Positions 34,410 through 47,380 of a stretch of DNA of 64,000 nt are shown here, in pieces. Below the pieces are notes generated by a model. That model did not search any database. It was given only the letters and a program-made list of their open reading frames with translations, and had not been told where the DNA came from. The DNA comes from Hypericum androsaemum (taxonomy: Eukaryota > Streptophyta > Magnoliopsida > Malpighiales > Hypericaceae), in NCBI GenBank assembly GCA_963995505.1, contig OZ023199.1, forward strand, positions 4,025,906 through 4,089,905, written 5' to 3'. The first letter of the stretch is position 1; each line of letters opens with the position of its first letter. Position numbers and translations under genes: made by a program.

Positions 34410-35403
34410 GGAAAAACTACTCTTAAGTTCCTCGAATTTGTTTAAATATACTCAAAAGTCTTCCTGTTTGAAAAATGATCTTGTTGTCTCTCTAGTTTAA
34501 TTTTATTTTACTTTCGAGTCCCTGGCGCACGTTAGCAGCTCTTTTTTTATTTTTGATAATGAAATGACCAAAATACCCTTAGAACAAAAAATAAAAAATT
34601 GCTGACATCATCTCTTCTTCTTTCTCCTAACCAATTGAATTAAAAAAATTTAACATTAATCAAAATCAAACAAAATCAATTTCCCCAAAACAAAATCACC
34701 AACGCCAACTTAACAAAAATTTGGGACGGGCAAAATCAATTTCCTCAAACAAAATCGATTCCTCCTGAGCTCCAGCCTCCTCCACACGCGGCGGGGCAGC
34801 TTCTTCAGGACGGTGCCATCTGGGACGCTACCCTCGCCCTCGACTTGAACCCGCTGTAGAGCCGCCTTTGCTCGAGCTCCTCGACGGAGTGCTGGCGCAG
34901 TCCGGTTGGGAGGCTGAGCACCTCCACGCGAGGGAAGGGAAGGCTGAGCTCCTCGACAGAGCGCTGGCGCGGTCCGCTCCCCCGAAACCCAAATGAGGGA
35001 TTGAATTCGCCCTCCTTTCCGACCTCTCTATCGAGATCAATTTCTGGGTTTTTGGCAGATTCATTTCTGGGTTTTCGACCATCATGTCGCCCATGTGCAA
35101 TTCTTGTTCGATTGATGGCTGCAAGACGACGACGATGTTCACATCCGCATCGACACTGCGCCGACCTGTGCACCGCAATGCCATTTTTGATGGTTGACGA
35201 TGGCGAGACCAATGAAGATGGTTGATGATGCAGCACTTTTTTGTTTTAAGGGTATTTTTATCATTTCAATGACAAAAAAACTCATTTAGGGACCCGAAAG
35301 TATAATAAAAGTAAACTAGAGGGACGTCGGCGTGTATTTTACAAATAAGGGAGACTTTTGAGTATATTTAAGCAAACCCTAGCATTTGCAGAGTAATTTT
35401 CCA
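34410..35403. mobile_element. Fold-back element, 994 bp
   Basis: Flanked by perfect TTTAAAATA copies (34401-34409 and 35404-35412). Unit A has a single TTTAAAATATAAC at 24,572, the empty site. The arms are inverted: GGAAAAACTACTCTTAAG to AAATATACTCAAAAGTC on the left, and the complement on the right ending TTTTCC. The centre (about 34,760-35,225) is GC-rich, with a short internal repeat around CTCCTCGAC-GAG-GCTGGCGC. No transposase was found. Confidence 0.88.
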
Positions 35404-35892
35404 TTTAAAATATAACTATTTTCCATATATGTGCACGTAGGGACTCAGTCTCAAACCATAAATTGATGAATCTCGTAATCGAATTTTTTCGAGAAATATA
35501 ATATATATGGTTAATTCCTATATGTGATTAAATTGATGAATATCTTGGGAAACATATTCTGCCAAGAAATTTTGTAGTATAGCTTTTCTGAGTGATAATA
35601 TTTGAGAAATTAACTCTTAATAAAAGAGAAAAATCAAATATTGTAGGATCCACTATAAAATTTCTACTTGGTAAAATCTTAACTATAAGGTAACAGAGAA
35701 ATTAGATATGGCACATGTGGTAAATCAATGGACGGTCAAATAACAGTTTATATTCATGGCAAGCGCTTCTAAAATGAGAAATAATTTTTATAAGAGTCTA
35801 TTAAATTGTACAGAAGTCGTCTTTCCATACTTTGTGCGCTGACTTTCTCGAATAGCAGTCATTCATAATTATTAGATTAAAATTTTTTATCT

Positions 35893-35903
35893 TTATATAT
35901 ATG
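35893..35903 (+). promoter_or_regulatory. TATA-like element of intact GH9 gene
   Basis: TTATATATATG lies about 100 bp upstream of the ATG at 36004, in a 160-bp stretch that is absent from the unit A pseudogene. Loss of this stretch would remove the core promoter there. Confidence 0.45.
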
Positions 35904-35985
35904 AATAGTGTTCACGTATAGAATTCACAACCTTTTCCCACAAATCTATCGATATTTATTGTTATTAATAGAATCGCTCATATAA

Positions 35986-37896
<1,911 letters not shown>

Positions 37897-40560
37897 TCTG
37901 TTGGGTACATTTTTTTTAATAGTAAAACGTAGGGTAGAAGAAAAAGTTTGTTCAAGCCATATTTGAAATTTGATTTTATGTTATATAATAAAAATAAATT
38001 ATAGTTTGCACCACTAAGTTATTTGATCCCACACATAGCATTTCAGATTAGAAAAATACAAGAAGTGAGCAATTTTCGGAATTTAAATGCAATGTAATGC
38101 ACAAAATGTTGAATAACAAATAACTTTGCACTTGAGTGTCCGATCGGAGAAGACTTTTTTTTTTGCACAATTTTTTGAGATCTATGCATCCAAACACAAA
38201 AAAGAATGTCATTTTTTTTAAAACTCCTAAAAGCCAAAAATAAAGTTCGAAATATCGACTAAATAAATGTACGGACCAAAATTTAATTAACAACCTTACC
38301 ATCCTTCATGTACTGACGCCGATGAACTAGCCGTCTAGGAGCTCCGACTTGTCTTGCCCCTACCATTTTAAATGTACTAAGTTTGAGAAAGAGAACGAAT
38401 AGTGAGTTACATCATCTAGTTAATAAGTTGTTCTACTTCAATTAAATATTTTAGAGTTTATCAATTAGAAAAAAATGAAAAATGTTCAAGGATCGAACAT
38501 TACAACTCAGAATAAGTACTAAGGTCGACAGTAGGATATATGTGCAATTTTTCAAAATATAACTATATTATGGGTAGGGTTCTTATCGACGGTACTCATA
38601 CCCATTGCTTTTCAACAACGAATAATATAAAATTTTGACATTTAAATGTCATTTTCTAAAACACTTTGAGTGGGACAAATTGTTTTCAAATGTTGGGTGA
38701 CTAATCGAGGTTGGGACCAAATAGAAAATTTAAAATATGATAAAATTTTTCCAACAAATATTTAACACTGATGTGTCCTAATGATTTTAACTCAAAATTT
38801 TTTATTAAAATAGAATAAATTTTTCAATGGTTAGTATAATTATTCGTTGGTCTAAAGTTTGCCTACTCCATTTATTAAAAAAATGCACTAAAGAGTTTGA
38901 GTGAATTTTTCCCACTGGTTTGCGGGATATTAGTGGTCATGTACTGGTATAGGTTTGGTTGTTAGCTATCTGGGTTATCGGTGTATGTTTTCGTGACTCT
39001 AATGATCGGATACTTTTTTTTCTTGTCGTGGGGTTTTGTCTCTGATTTTTTTTTTGCGACAAAGTTTTAAAAAGACTCATTGTACGAGAGGGTTTGTCTC
39101 TATGGATGTTATGTGCGTTTCAATTGCTTCTATTGTGCAACTGTTCGCTACCAAATGTATTTTGCATCTATGGTGTTTTACTATCCGAAATAAATTATAC
39201 CGTTACCAAAAAATTGTTTAGAGGAATTAAACCCTAGATTTGCTAGTCAAACAAACTCCGTTTTTTGTCTCTTATTCTCGACTTTCTAGGAGAGTTGCGA
39301 CATCAACAAATAAAGCATCCATTGATACATTTTATACATCTCCTAAATAATTACACACAGTAACATGTTGTTGAACTAGTGCATACCCGAACACATTAAT
39401 GAAATAAAATGTGATTATACGTCCGATCGTTAGGCATTTCAATCTCCACCCTCCTGCAACACAAACCTCTCCGATGCTTCATCTGAAGATCTCACGGTCA
39501 TCACCTAAGCGTTTTCAATAAACAATGTCACTGTCGCCATCGGGCGTTGGGTTCCTCAACCCCGATCTTCCCCCATGACGGGAAACTGAATGGTCTCTTC
39601 TCGGGTTCTAGGACTCTAGATTTCGTTTAATCTTGTTCCTTTTTCCCATTATGGTTACTTGGTTATAGCGCATGCTACCGATCGACTCCCAGCTGATGGA
39701 ATTGGGCAGAAAACGTATTCCAAGCATTACCCCCTTCTTTCATTTTATGCCAGTATTAGTAACCTTGTTTAGCTAATAGTTTAAGCAACAAATTCCGTAA
39801 CGCAAAGTCTAAAATTGTCTATGGAGTTGGTAGTCTTATGGTCTCTTAAAAATATATTGGATTCAAATTTTACAAATATAAAAATAATCGGAGAAGACCA
39901 TTATGTAAATGGTGTCCAACAATGCATAATTTTAAAAAGGGTAAGTTCACTTAACAATTTTGTAATTTCATGTTTGATACACCATTATATTGTGATTTTG
40001 AATTCTCTGACCACACCTAATACAGATTTACTTAACTTACAACCAAATGAAATCTGTTAAACTCAATTTGAAATATTTTGTTTGTCATATCACATTATTA
40101 ATTTTATTTGTGTATGACGTCATATCACTAAATTTATCCAACATATTGTCGGTTTCTGATCTAGGTGTTATTAATCTCCTTCCTGTCTATATTTGAAGAT
40201 GAATACTACAAGTTTGTTCCATTTATTTTAAATTAGTGAAATGACATATCATACCGAAAAAATTAATAATGTGACATAAAATATGAATAAAATTAATGAT
40301 GAAATGAGATAACTCAAATAAGTGGGATTAATTTGTGTCATTTTGTTGCGAGTCAATTAAAACCTCACATGATCAAAAAATTTAAAATCACAAAAAATGG
40401 TGTATCAAAAAGCCAAACCAAATGGTTGGAAGTGGACTTAAACAAGAAAAATCTAAAATTGTCCGAATTAAAACTAGTTGCAATAAAATACAGTTGGGGA
40501 GTTGAACGACCTGCAAATAAACATTCCAACCAAATTTAACTATCTCATTAATGTCCAATT
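37897..40560. other. GH9 3' flank and intergenic, unit B
   Basis: Up to about 40,205 this matches unit A, without the solo LTR and the TRIM-like element. The stretch 39,175-39,630 is specific to unit B. No gene was recognised. Confidence 0.5.
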
Positions 40561-40576
40561 CTCCACTTCTCACCTC

Positions 40577-40584
40577 TATATAAA
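40577..40584 (+). promoter_or_regulatory. TATA box of second PELPK-like gene
   Basis: TATATAAA in the context CACCTCTATATAAACC, 88 bp upstream of the ATG at 40672. The layout matches that of the first PELPK gene. Confidence 0.6.
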
Positions 40585-40671
40585 CCTTCCACCAAACAAA
40601 CCACATACCAACAATTCCTAGCATAGAAACCAAGTACCACTTGGTATTTAGCACTGGCAGTAAACTTAGCC

Positions 40672-41055
40672 ATGACTTCTTCCCACTTCCCAGTCTCACT
40701 CTTGAAGCTCCTCCTCGTGGCTCTCTCGCTCATGGGTTGCTACGGGATCCAGGTCGAGACCAGTCGTCGCCTTCTTGATTTGCCTCCCAAGCTCGAGATA
40801 CCACCTATACCCGACCTCCCAGAACTCCCCAAGCTTCAAATACCGAAGTTGCCCGAGTTGCCGCCTCTACAAGTTCCCAAGTTGCCTAAGCTACCTCCAT
40901 TAGAGGTTCCTAAGTTGCCTAAGCTGCCTCCATTAGAGGTTCCTAAGCTGCCTGAGCTGCCTCCTCTTGAGGTTCCTAAGTTGCCTGAGCTGCCTCCTCT
41001 TCCAGAACCCGAAGTCTCCGAACTGCCGAAGCCAATATCGGTCGCTACTCCTTAA
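40672..41055 (+). CDS. Secreted PELPK-type proline-rich protein
   Basis: Single-exon gene of 127 aa. The signal peptide (LLKLLLVALSLMGCYG) is followed by SRRLLDLPPKLEIPPIP. Then come heptad-like repeats such as LPELPPLEVPKLPKLPPLE, with at least five near-identical PLEVPKLP(E/K)LP units. The end is LPKPISVATP, close to SKATP of the gene at 13,747. It is probably a cell-wall protein binding pectin through the regularly spaced Lys. The DNA of the last units is almost identical (LPPLEVPKLP codons), so the array has probably expanded recently by slippage. Confidence 0.87.
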   Translation: MTSSHFPVSLLKLLLVALSLMGCYGIQVETSRRLLDLPPKLEIPPIPDLPELPKLQIPKLPELPPLQVPKLPKLPPLEVPKLPKLPPLEVPKLPELPPLEVPKLPELPPLPEPEVSELPKPISVATP

Positions 41056-42138
41056 GATGTTCAAGGGTCTATGATGCCCTATCTTTTTATGCTTTATGTT
41101 TTAACTAATATACCGCACCCTTCTTGCATCGAGGACCATGTAAACGACTTGAAGTATGTGTTTATACCGCATTGTTGAATAAATAAAGATTAGGGATCCT
41201 CTGGTCCCTCCTTCAATACCTAATAAAATTCAACAGTCGTTTCTTGTTATATCTTGTATGAAACAATGGTTTGGATTACTAATCACTGAGTTTTATTAAA
41301 TAATGGTGCTTCACTAATTTGTTTTTTGGTTTTCTCTACTTAAAGTTTTCGCACTTCCTACGGAAAGTAGGCAGTGTTTGGTATATAATTTTAGTTGTGA
41401 ACAAGAAATCTATTTTCATTAGTATGCAATATTTTATGTTCTTAGGAATAGTAATAGGCTTTCATGAAAATTTATTATGTTCACAGTAAAAATGTGATGT
41501 GATATACTTGTAGGTAAAAATTTCAGTATTTTTTATTGAAATACGGTGACGAGTGTAGAATTATTAGAAATTTTAAATCTATTGGACTGGTGACGTTTCA
41601 AACAAACAAAAATAGACACAAAAGTTAGCAACATGTGATAGGATTTTAGTAGTTACGTGTGATAGGACTGATGACTTAATAAGTCTTTTTTTAATAAGTT
41701 TATTAGATTTGGTAACAGGTCTAAAAGATAAATAAAGTTGGAGAACATCTCTCGTGGTAATAATTTTCTCAATTTTTTTTCTTTTTTGTTCGTATCTGTC
41801 TTGTCAATCACTTAGTTTGAAAAAAAATAAGGAAATTGAAATAAAAGCATTACCTTAATCAAATCGAACAAAATATGATTAAAGATAATAACACATGATA
41901 CAAGGGCGTACTTAAATATCATTAACATTCCATATTAAAGTTACACACCAAACCTCCACCAAAGTAGTACAAGAGAAATACATTAGAGAGAAAAACAAAA
42001 TCACAACGATACATATGCTCAAATATAAATTCAAGAAGTACATAGTAATACGTCAATTTAAGGACAATGTTACTCTAGACAACGCCCCACAACATGTTGG
42101 AATCTGTAGATATAATATGGTCCAAGGAAAATTATGGT
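41056..42138. other. AT-rich intergenic region
   Basis: 3' flank of the PELPK gene and downstream flank of the minus-strand proline-rich gene. No gene or mobile element was recognised. Confidence 0.5.
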
Positions 42139-42402
42139 TTAGTTGCCGGGTGGAGGGGAGAAGAAAGGGATAGAGGGAATGGTGGTGGGGAGATTTGGGA
42201 TGGAAGGCATGTTTGGGAATGGAGGCATAGTGAACTTTGGGATGGTAGGCATTGTGGGCAAGTTCGGGATACTTGGCATCGTCGGGATCTGGGGGATCGT
42301 CGGCAGTTGGAGAAGGTTGCGACCTGCCAAGCCGACTTCGATACTCGACAACAACAGAGCCATCACGAAGAGAGCCATGATCATGCACTTGGAAGGTGCC
42401 AT
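42139..42402 (-). CDS. Short secreted proline-rich protein
   Basis: Single-exon gene of 87 aa. The signal peptide MIMALFVMALLLSSIEV ends near GLAG. The mature part starts RNLLQLPTIPQIPTMPSIP and is made of PT(I/M)P and PSIPNLP units, ending PSIPFFSPPPGN. No cysteines or known catalytic motif; probably an extracellular structural protein. It is head-to-head with the similar gene at 43,018 and shares its start (LLQLPTIPQ) and end (IPSIPF-SPPP), so the two are likely an inverted duplicate pair with a 615-bp shared upstream region. The ATG follows a TATAAAA box by about 90 bp. Confidence 0.85.
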   Translation of the reverse strand: MAPSKCMIMALFVMALLLSSIEVGLAGRNLLQLPTIPQIPTMPSIPNLPTMPTIPKFTMPPFPNMPSIPNLPTTIPSIPFFSPPPGN

Positions 42403-42490
42403 CTCTTGATGATACTATTGTTTTATGATGAGGAAAAGTTGTTTTGTTTCGATGTATTTGGATGAGGGAAAGAGGATCATATCTTGGGCT

Positions 42491-42497
42491 TTTTATA
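42491..42497 (-). promoter_or_regulatory. TATA box, minus-strand proline-rich gene
   Basis: TATAAAA on the minus strand (plus strand TTTTATA), 89 bp upstream of the ATG at 42402. Confidence 0.6.
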
Positions 42498-42774
42498 GCA
42501 TCTGATTTAAGTTGACTAGGGTGGCTGCGAGTAGTTTGGTAGGTGTTAAACAGGTGAGTGAAATAGAATATGGTCTTCTGGTTTAGTATCCTATTGTTAG
42601 TTCAACTTACAAATCTAAGTCGAAATCCAAACTTGCCAAGTGTGCGTGGTGGTTGTGGTTGGCATGATCTACTAAACTGCCGGTTAAAATATTTTTTTTC
42701 TTATATCACCTAGCACCAACTAATGAAAATTCAAATTTGTTAGGACATTTAAAAGATGAAAAAAAAAATTTATC

Positions 42775-42830
42775 CAAAGTTAGCCGTTACACCGAAAACA
42801 TAATGGTGTCGATCTCAAAGTTAGCCGTTA
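42775..42830. repeat. 15-bp direct repeat around a 26-bp insert
   Basis: CAAAGTTAGCCGTTA occurs at 42775-42789 and 42816-42830, around a 26-bp segment that starts CACCG and ends GATCT and has no A-run. It lies in the shared upstream region of the divergent proline-rich genes. It could be a break-repair scar or a duplicated regulatory site. Confidence 0.6.
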
Positions 42831-42941
42831 AAAATGTTGATAAGAAGGTGAACTAAAACATGTATCCAATTGTCCTTCATTTTCCCAACTAACCTGCCTA
42901 TAATGTCACCCACCATTGGCCAACAAGGACCAATCTCCACC

Positions 42942-42949
42942 TATAAATA
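42942..42949 (+). promoter_or_regulatory. TATA box, plus-strand proline-rich gene
   Basis: TATAAATA, 69 bp upstream of the ATG at 43018. It is preceded at 42,913-42,935 by ATTGG and CCAAT sequences that could act as CCAAT boxes. Confidence 0.6.
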
Positions 42950-43017
42950 TAACATCTCCTTCCACCTTCCACTCATCTCCAACGCACCATTAATTCCTTA
43001 ACTACCACAAATCAAAA

Positions 43018-43344
43018 ATGGCCGCTTACAAAGTGAACTCCATTTGGACTCTCTTCGTCGTCGTGGCGATGTGCTTTTCGGGCATGGAAGTTGCCGTAGC
43101 AGCTCGCAGTCTTCTCCAATTGCCAACGATCCCACAAATGCCAACAATTCCGACGATCCCAACCACAACTCAGCCTTCCCTTCCTAAGCCCACATTGCCA
43201 CCACTTCCGAGCAGCTTGCCCATAAATATGCCTACCATCCCTAACCTCGGTTTGCCTCCGATGCCGAGCATTCCCTCCATCCCCACCATTCCGACTTCCA
43301 TTCCCTCTATCCCGTTCCTCTCCCCGCCGCCCGCCGGGAATTAG
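43018..43344 (+). CDS. Short secreted proline-rich protein
   Basis: Single-exon gene of 108 aa. Signal peptide SIWTLFVVVAMCFSGMEV, then AARSLLQLPTIPQMPTIP. The body consists of PTIP, PSLPKPTLPPLP and MPSIPSIPTIP units, ending PSIPFLSPPPAGN. It shares start and end motifs with the divergent gene at 42,402 and with the gene at 46,282. No enzyme motif or cysteine in the mature chain. Likely an apoplastic or wall-associated structural protein; function not established from sequence. Confidence 0.85.
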   Translation: MAAYKVNSIWTLFVVVAMCFSGMEVAVAARSLLQLPTIPQMPTIPTIPTTTQPSLPKPTLPPLPSSLPINMPTIPNLGLPPMPSIPSIPTIPTSIPSIPFLSPPPAGN

Positions 43345-44131
43345 ATGATGATCGGTGTCATCGTTAGTGTTTATGTTCACCATGTTTCCTTTATATAGTT
43401 CATATAGTATGGCTAGGGTTTGCGCTCTACGTAATTTGGTTTTCTTTCATTCAGTAACGGTGATTATACTATTTATTGTAATATTGTTTCTACGCGTGAT
43501 TTGGTTATCCGTGTTAATAATAATTATGTTTTCATGTTGAGAAATTCTATTCCTCTATTAAAATCTTGATATCTCAAAAAAAATATTGGCAAAAAGTTGG
43601 TAAATTTTTAAATAATATTTGTACGTCAACATATCTATACGAAATCATGCGCACAACAACTGAAAAAATAATATCATGACATGACACATAAAAAGAATCG
43701 ACATGGATAACACCGGAGGCAAAAGTACACCGACCAAGCAACGGAACTAACAAATCGAATAATAACCATAAAATGGTATTTAAATAAAACGAAATTGCAA
43801 GTTCAGCATGATCCTACCAACTACTTTAGGACATAGATTATAACCGAATTCTAATTTTTAAAGAAAATAAAATTAAGAATCTCAATCTATCCTTAAAAAA
43901 TCGAGTCCTATAGATCTTACTAAATCATATCCTGCCCATGGCTACCGTGAGGAAACGGCAGAACAACTTCAATTAGTAATGGAAGGATTCTCCTGGATAC
44001 CAAACAAACAAACAGTTCATAGTGTATTCTTCTAGTTTATTTAGATCTCGAGTTCGAGTTTTTAAAAACCCAACAATGTTAAATACTTGTTGGGAAAATT
44101 GAGTCTGGATATCGGATGGTATATAAAAAAA
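43345..44131. other. AT-rich intergenic region
   Basis: 3' flank of the proline-rich gene. No gene or clear element. Confidence 0.45.
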
Positions 44132-44497
44132 TGGTAATTACCCTCAGGTCCCTAGCTTATGTCGCAATTAAGGCTAGGGTCTCTGCTATTCAAAATATAA
44201 TTTTGCCGTCCCTACTTTTTGTAAAAATGTTGGCCTCGAGTCCCTGACTGACGTCAGCACCCATTTTTAAAATTTTTTTGTCATGTGAAATGTCATTTAT
44301 ACCCTTGCACAAAAAATAAAACAAAAATCTTTTTCTTCAACCTTGAACAACACCATGAACAACAAGAACACAAGAATACAAACCCAGAAACTAAAATCAG
44401 ATTTAAAGAAATCAAACCCAACCCCAATCATATCGACCATTTTTGACAGATATTTCCGGTTGATTACGATATATGCCACGGACCTGAGAAGAATTAC

Positions 44498-44540
<43 letters not shown>
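44132..44540. mobile_element. Fold-back element with adjacent (AT)n
   Basis: The left end GGTAATTACCCTCAGGTCCC is complementary to the right end near 44,482-44,500 (GGACCTGAGAAGAATTACCC). The interior carries the TTTTGTCAT and ATTTATACCCTTGCACAAAA phrases seen in the fold-back elements at 55,446 and 34,410. A 9-bp duplication could not be confirmed because the right side runs into an (AT)n tract at about 44,500-44,536. Confidence 0.65.
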
Positions 44541-44854
44541 AAGTGATGTGTGGCTTGGTTGAGCAATATTCCCTGATAGCTAATAAGTTAAATTATGGGG
44601 CAAACTGACTTAGGGTTCCTGGTGTATGACGGCGCGTTCCCCACATCTAATTGATCGAGCAGCTAAGCCAACGGAAGGGAGACCAAGTTTCTAGGTTAGC
44701 ACAGGGTCTCCTTTCGGCTTTGGTATCCAATTTCAAGTTGAACTAGTCTGTTAAGACTATAACTAGTTGTATGCTCTTACTTTTTTTACGTAGGCAAAAA
44801 TTATTTTACCATTTGATAAACTAATATCATGTAGTTCCACTTTATCTATTTTAG

Positions 44855-44925
44855 TGACAAATTTTTGGGATTCACATTTTGGTGACAAATTTTTGGGATT
44901 CACATTTTGGTGACAAATTTTTTCT
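44855..44925. repeat. ~29-bp tandem repeat, 2.5 copies
   Basis: Units of GTGACAAATTTTTGGGATTC followed by ACATTTTG repeat head to tail. No coding meaning. Confidence 0.8.
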
Positions 44926-45394
44926 ACACGTATACGATATTAGGTTTGATGTTGTCTTTTCTAGAATATGAACCTTCTTTTGCTCTTTTTATCATGGACC
45001 ATTTTTATTTTATACAAATTTGAAATTTTGATACTTGAGTGATACGAAAAATGCGTCTTTTTACTATCCGACTATCTAATATGACAAATCATCTCTACGC
45101 CACATCTACCTCTGTTTATTCTATTCACATGGCTAATAATATGAAATATCAAAAAGATAAATAATTTATTTTTATAAAAAAATTGGAAAACTCATTTCCC
45201 TCTCAGTTACCACGTCATCCAGAGATTCTAAAACTCTTACCACCGCCAATCAGGTTCTACCACCACCTTCAGACGCCGCCGAACTGCCTCAAGAGCCGCC
45301 TAAATTGTATCTATTAGTGTATTACTAGAAAAACATACTGGCTGCGAGAGGTAGCCCATGCCCTCTTGCCCTTGGCATCAGGCATTCCGGGCGT

Positions 45395-45591
45395 TTTTTT
45401 TAAACGGTGGAATATTATTAAAAACTAAATTACATTATAGATACAAAGTACATTCGGGTTGTTGCACGAGAAGAGCAACAAGAACGCAATGGAAAATAAA
45501 TTCTCAAGCTAATCCCATGGACGGATAATCAATAGATAAACAGGTAAAATTAATACACAATAGGTTGCAGCCAAGAGTAAATGAACGGTAG
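45395..45591 (-). mobile_element. 197-bp 5'-truncated LINE tail with 11-bp TSD
   Basis: Flanked by ATTCCGGGCGT at 45384-45394 and 45592-45602. It begins on the plus strand with seven T residues, so it is A-tailed on the minus strand. No coding sequence remains. Confidence 0.75.
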
Positions 45592-45602
45592 ATTCCGGGC
45601 GT

Positions 45603-46188
45603 CTTTACCCTACTTAGTAACTTATAAGATGGATAAACTTTTTACCTACGAGTTTGGTATGTCTACATCCCCCGTCTGCACAAGAGTGGTCCATCCTCAT
45701 TTTCAAATTTCGCGGTCCAAATTTTAGGACCAAGTAGTTTTTTTTTAATCGGGTATTGTTGTATCATATTTTAAAGGTAGTTATTCTAATGATATTATTT
45801 ATATTCGTAAGACCTGAACCAAAGTCTCTTATCATTTGGATCAATTTTCAGTCAGGACGAAAATTATGAGACTCACTTTTTTTTTGTGTCAAGCACTATC
45901 AGACTATTTATAGTGTAATTCTTTCAATAATTTCTTTTATATTAATAAGATTTTAATCCAAGAATAAAAAGTGTCTTGCTAATCGGATCTAACTCCCATT
46001 ATGAAGTTTGAGACTCACTTTATGGAGAATCATTGGTAACCGTATGCAATATAATAACTCGTTTAGTCACGTGTATTCGATTGTGTAATATAATAATCAT
46101 CATTTCGTCTAACCGATTAATCTAAATTTCAATAAATTATTTCATCAGTTATTCGAGTAGGGAATCTACTTGTTTGGTTGTATTGGCC
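45603..46188. other. AT-rich intergenic region
   Basis: Upstream flank of the proline-rich gene at 46,282. No gene recognised. Confidence 0.45.
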
Positions 46189-46196
46189 TATATATA
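46189..46196 (+). promoter_or_regulatory. TATA box, third proline-rich gene
   Basis: TATATATA, 86 bp upstream of the ATG at 46282, preceded by TATTGGCC. Confidence 0.55.
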
Positions 46197-46281
46197 CCAG
46201 TGCAAGACCCCATGCCCATCATCCAAAACAAAAACCTAACCATAAATTAACTCGTTGGCTAAACCAAACCAACGAGAAAAT

Positions 46282-46650
46282 ATGGCTTCTTCTTCTTCAC
46301 TTGTGGCTTTCTTCATCGTGAGCTTGTCTCTACTCTCATCCATGGAAGTTGGCCAAGGAGCTCGCCGCCTCGAGTTCTCTCCATCTCTCAAGCTCCCTTC
46401 TCTTCCGTCAATCCCAGGCTTCCCCAATGTCACTGTCCCCTCTCTCAGCCCCAACTTCACTATTCCCCGGATTCCAAACTTACCCAATTCCCTCCCCAAC
46501 ATCACATTGCCTTCCTCCTTCCCCAACTACACAGTGCCTTCTTCCCTCCCCAACATTACCATCCCTAACGTTCCGGGTATGCCCTCTTCCCTCCCGAACA
46601 CCACCGGACTGCCCTCCATCCCGTTCATGTCTCCGCCGCCTGCGGAATGA
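46282..46650 (+). CDS. Short secreted proline-rich protein with N-glycosylation sequons
   Basis: Single-exon gene of 122 aa, starting at the ATG in AAATATGGCTTC. The signal peptide SLVAFFIVSLSLLSSMEV is followed by GARRLEFSPSLKLPSLPSIP. The body alternates LPN/FPN with N-x-T: NVT, NFT, NIT, NYT, NIT and NTT give six N-glycosylation sequons in about 75 residues. It ends PSIPFMSPPPAE, like the two genes at 42,402 and 43,018. It is probably an apoplastic glycoprotein of the same local family that has gained sequons; function unknown. Confidence 0.83.
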   Translation: MASSSSLVAFFIVSLSLLSSMEVGQGARRLEFSPSLKLPSLPSIPGFPNVTVPSLSPNFTIPRIPNLPNSLPNITLPSSFPNYTVPSSLPNITIPNVPGMPSSLPNTTGLPSIPFMSPPPAE

Positions 46651-47371
46651 TCGTTTCGTCATGTTTATAAGATTCTACCGAAGTTGTTTCCCTGCAGGGT
46701 TACCTTGTAATTTTAGAAGTAATTTCACCTTATGAGTGTCTTGTTATATAAGTTTAAGTGAATTTGCTCTCTGTGTTGTCTATGTTTTCTAAGTATCTGG
46801 TTCCCTGAGATTCTGTGATCAGTTGATAAGCTAGAGGTGGAGTGGAGCATTTTATTTTTATTTTTTTGGTTGTAATTTTTATTTGATGCAGTTTCTGTTC
46901 TGTTATATGAGATTCTTTTGACTATATCTATTATTAAAGGGTTTGCATCGATAGTGCGCAGCGGAGTCGATTCCGTAATTTTTTTTAAATTCTTAATTAA
47001 TTTTATACCTATTTCAAAAATATATGCATATTTCTACCTACTTCAGAATATATATAACTTTTTTACCTATTTTAAAAAAAATCATGCCAAAAAGCTCGGT
47101 ACTGTCACTAGTACATTCGATAAAATCCCAGACGAAACCATCTTGCTTCACATAAACCTAACCTTAGTTACTTCTAGCTACATCACGTACAGATCTCCAC
47201 ATGTCACGGGAGTTTATGTGTTGTATGGATAATTTAGAGGGAGGTTGTTCTGGCGATGAGAGAAGCATCGCGGTGGCAATGGTCGTCGGAGAAGTTCTTA
47301 GAGGCGGCGGAAGGTGCAAGAGGATGGAGTTGATTAAGCTTGGTCGAGATAATGTAGAAGTGCTGATCGGC
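46651..47371. other. Intergenic region
   Basis: 3' flank of the proline-rich gene. From 47,200 to 47,370 there is a GC-richer stretch with an open frame of no recognisable product. Confidence 0.4.
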
Positions 47372-47380
47372 AGTTTTTGG

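Noticed and set aside
34805..35236. Arg-rich open frames in the fold-back element at 34,410
   Set aside because: Overlapping frames on both strands in a GC-rich transposon centre; no similarity recognised.
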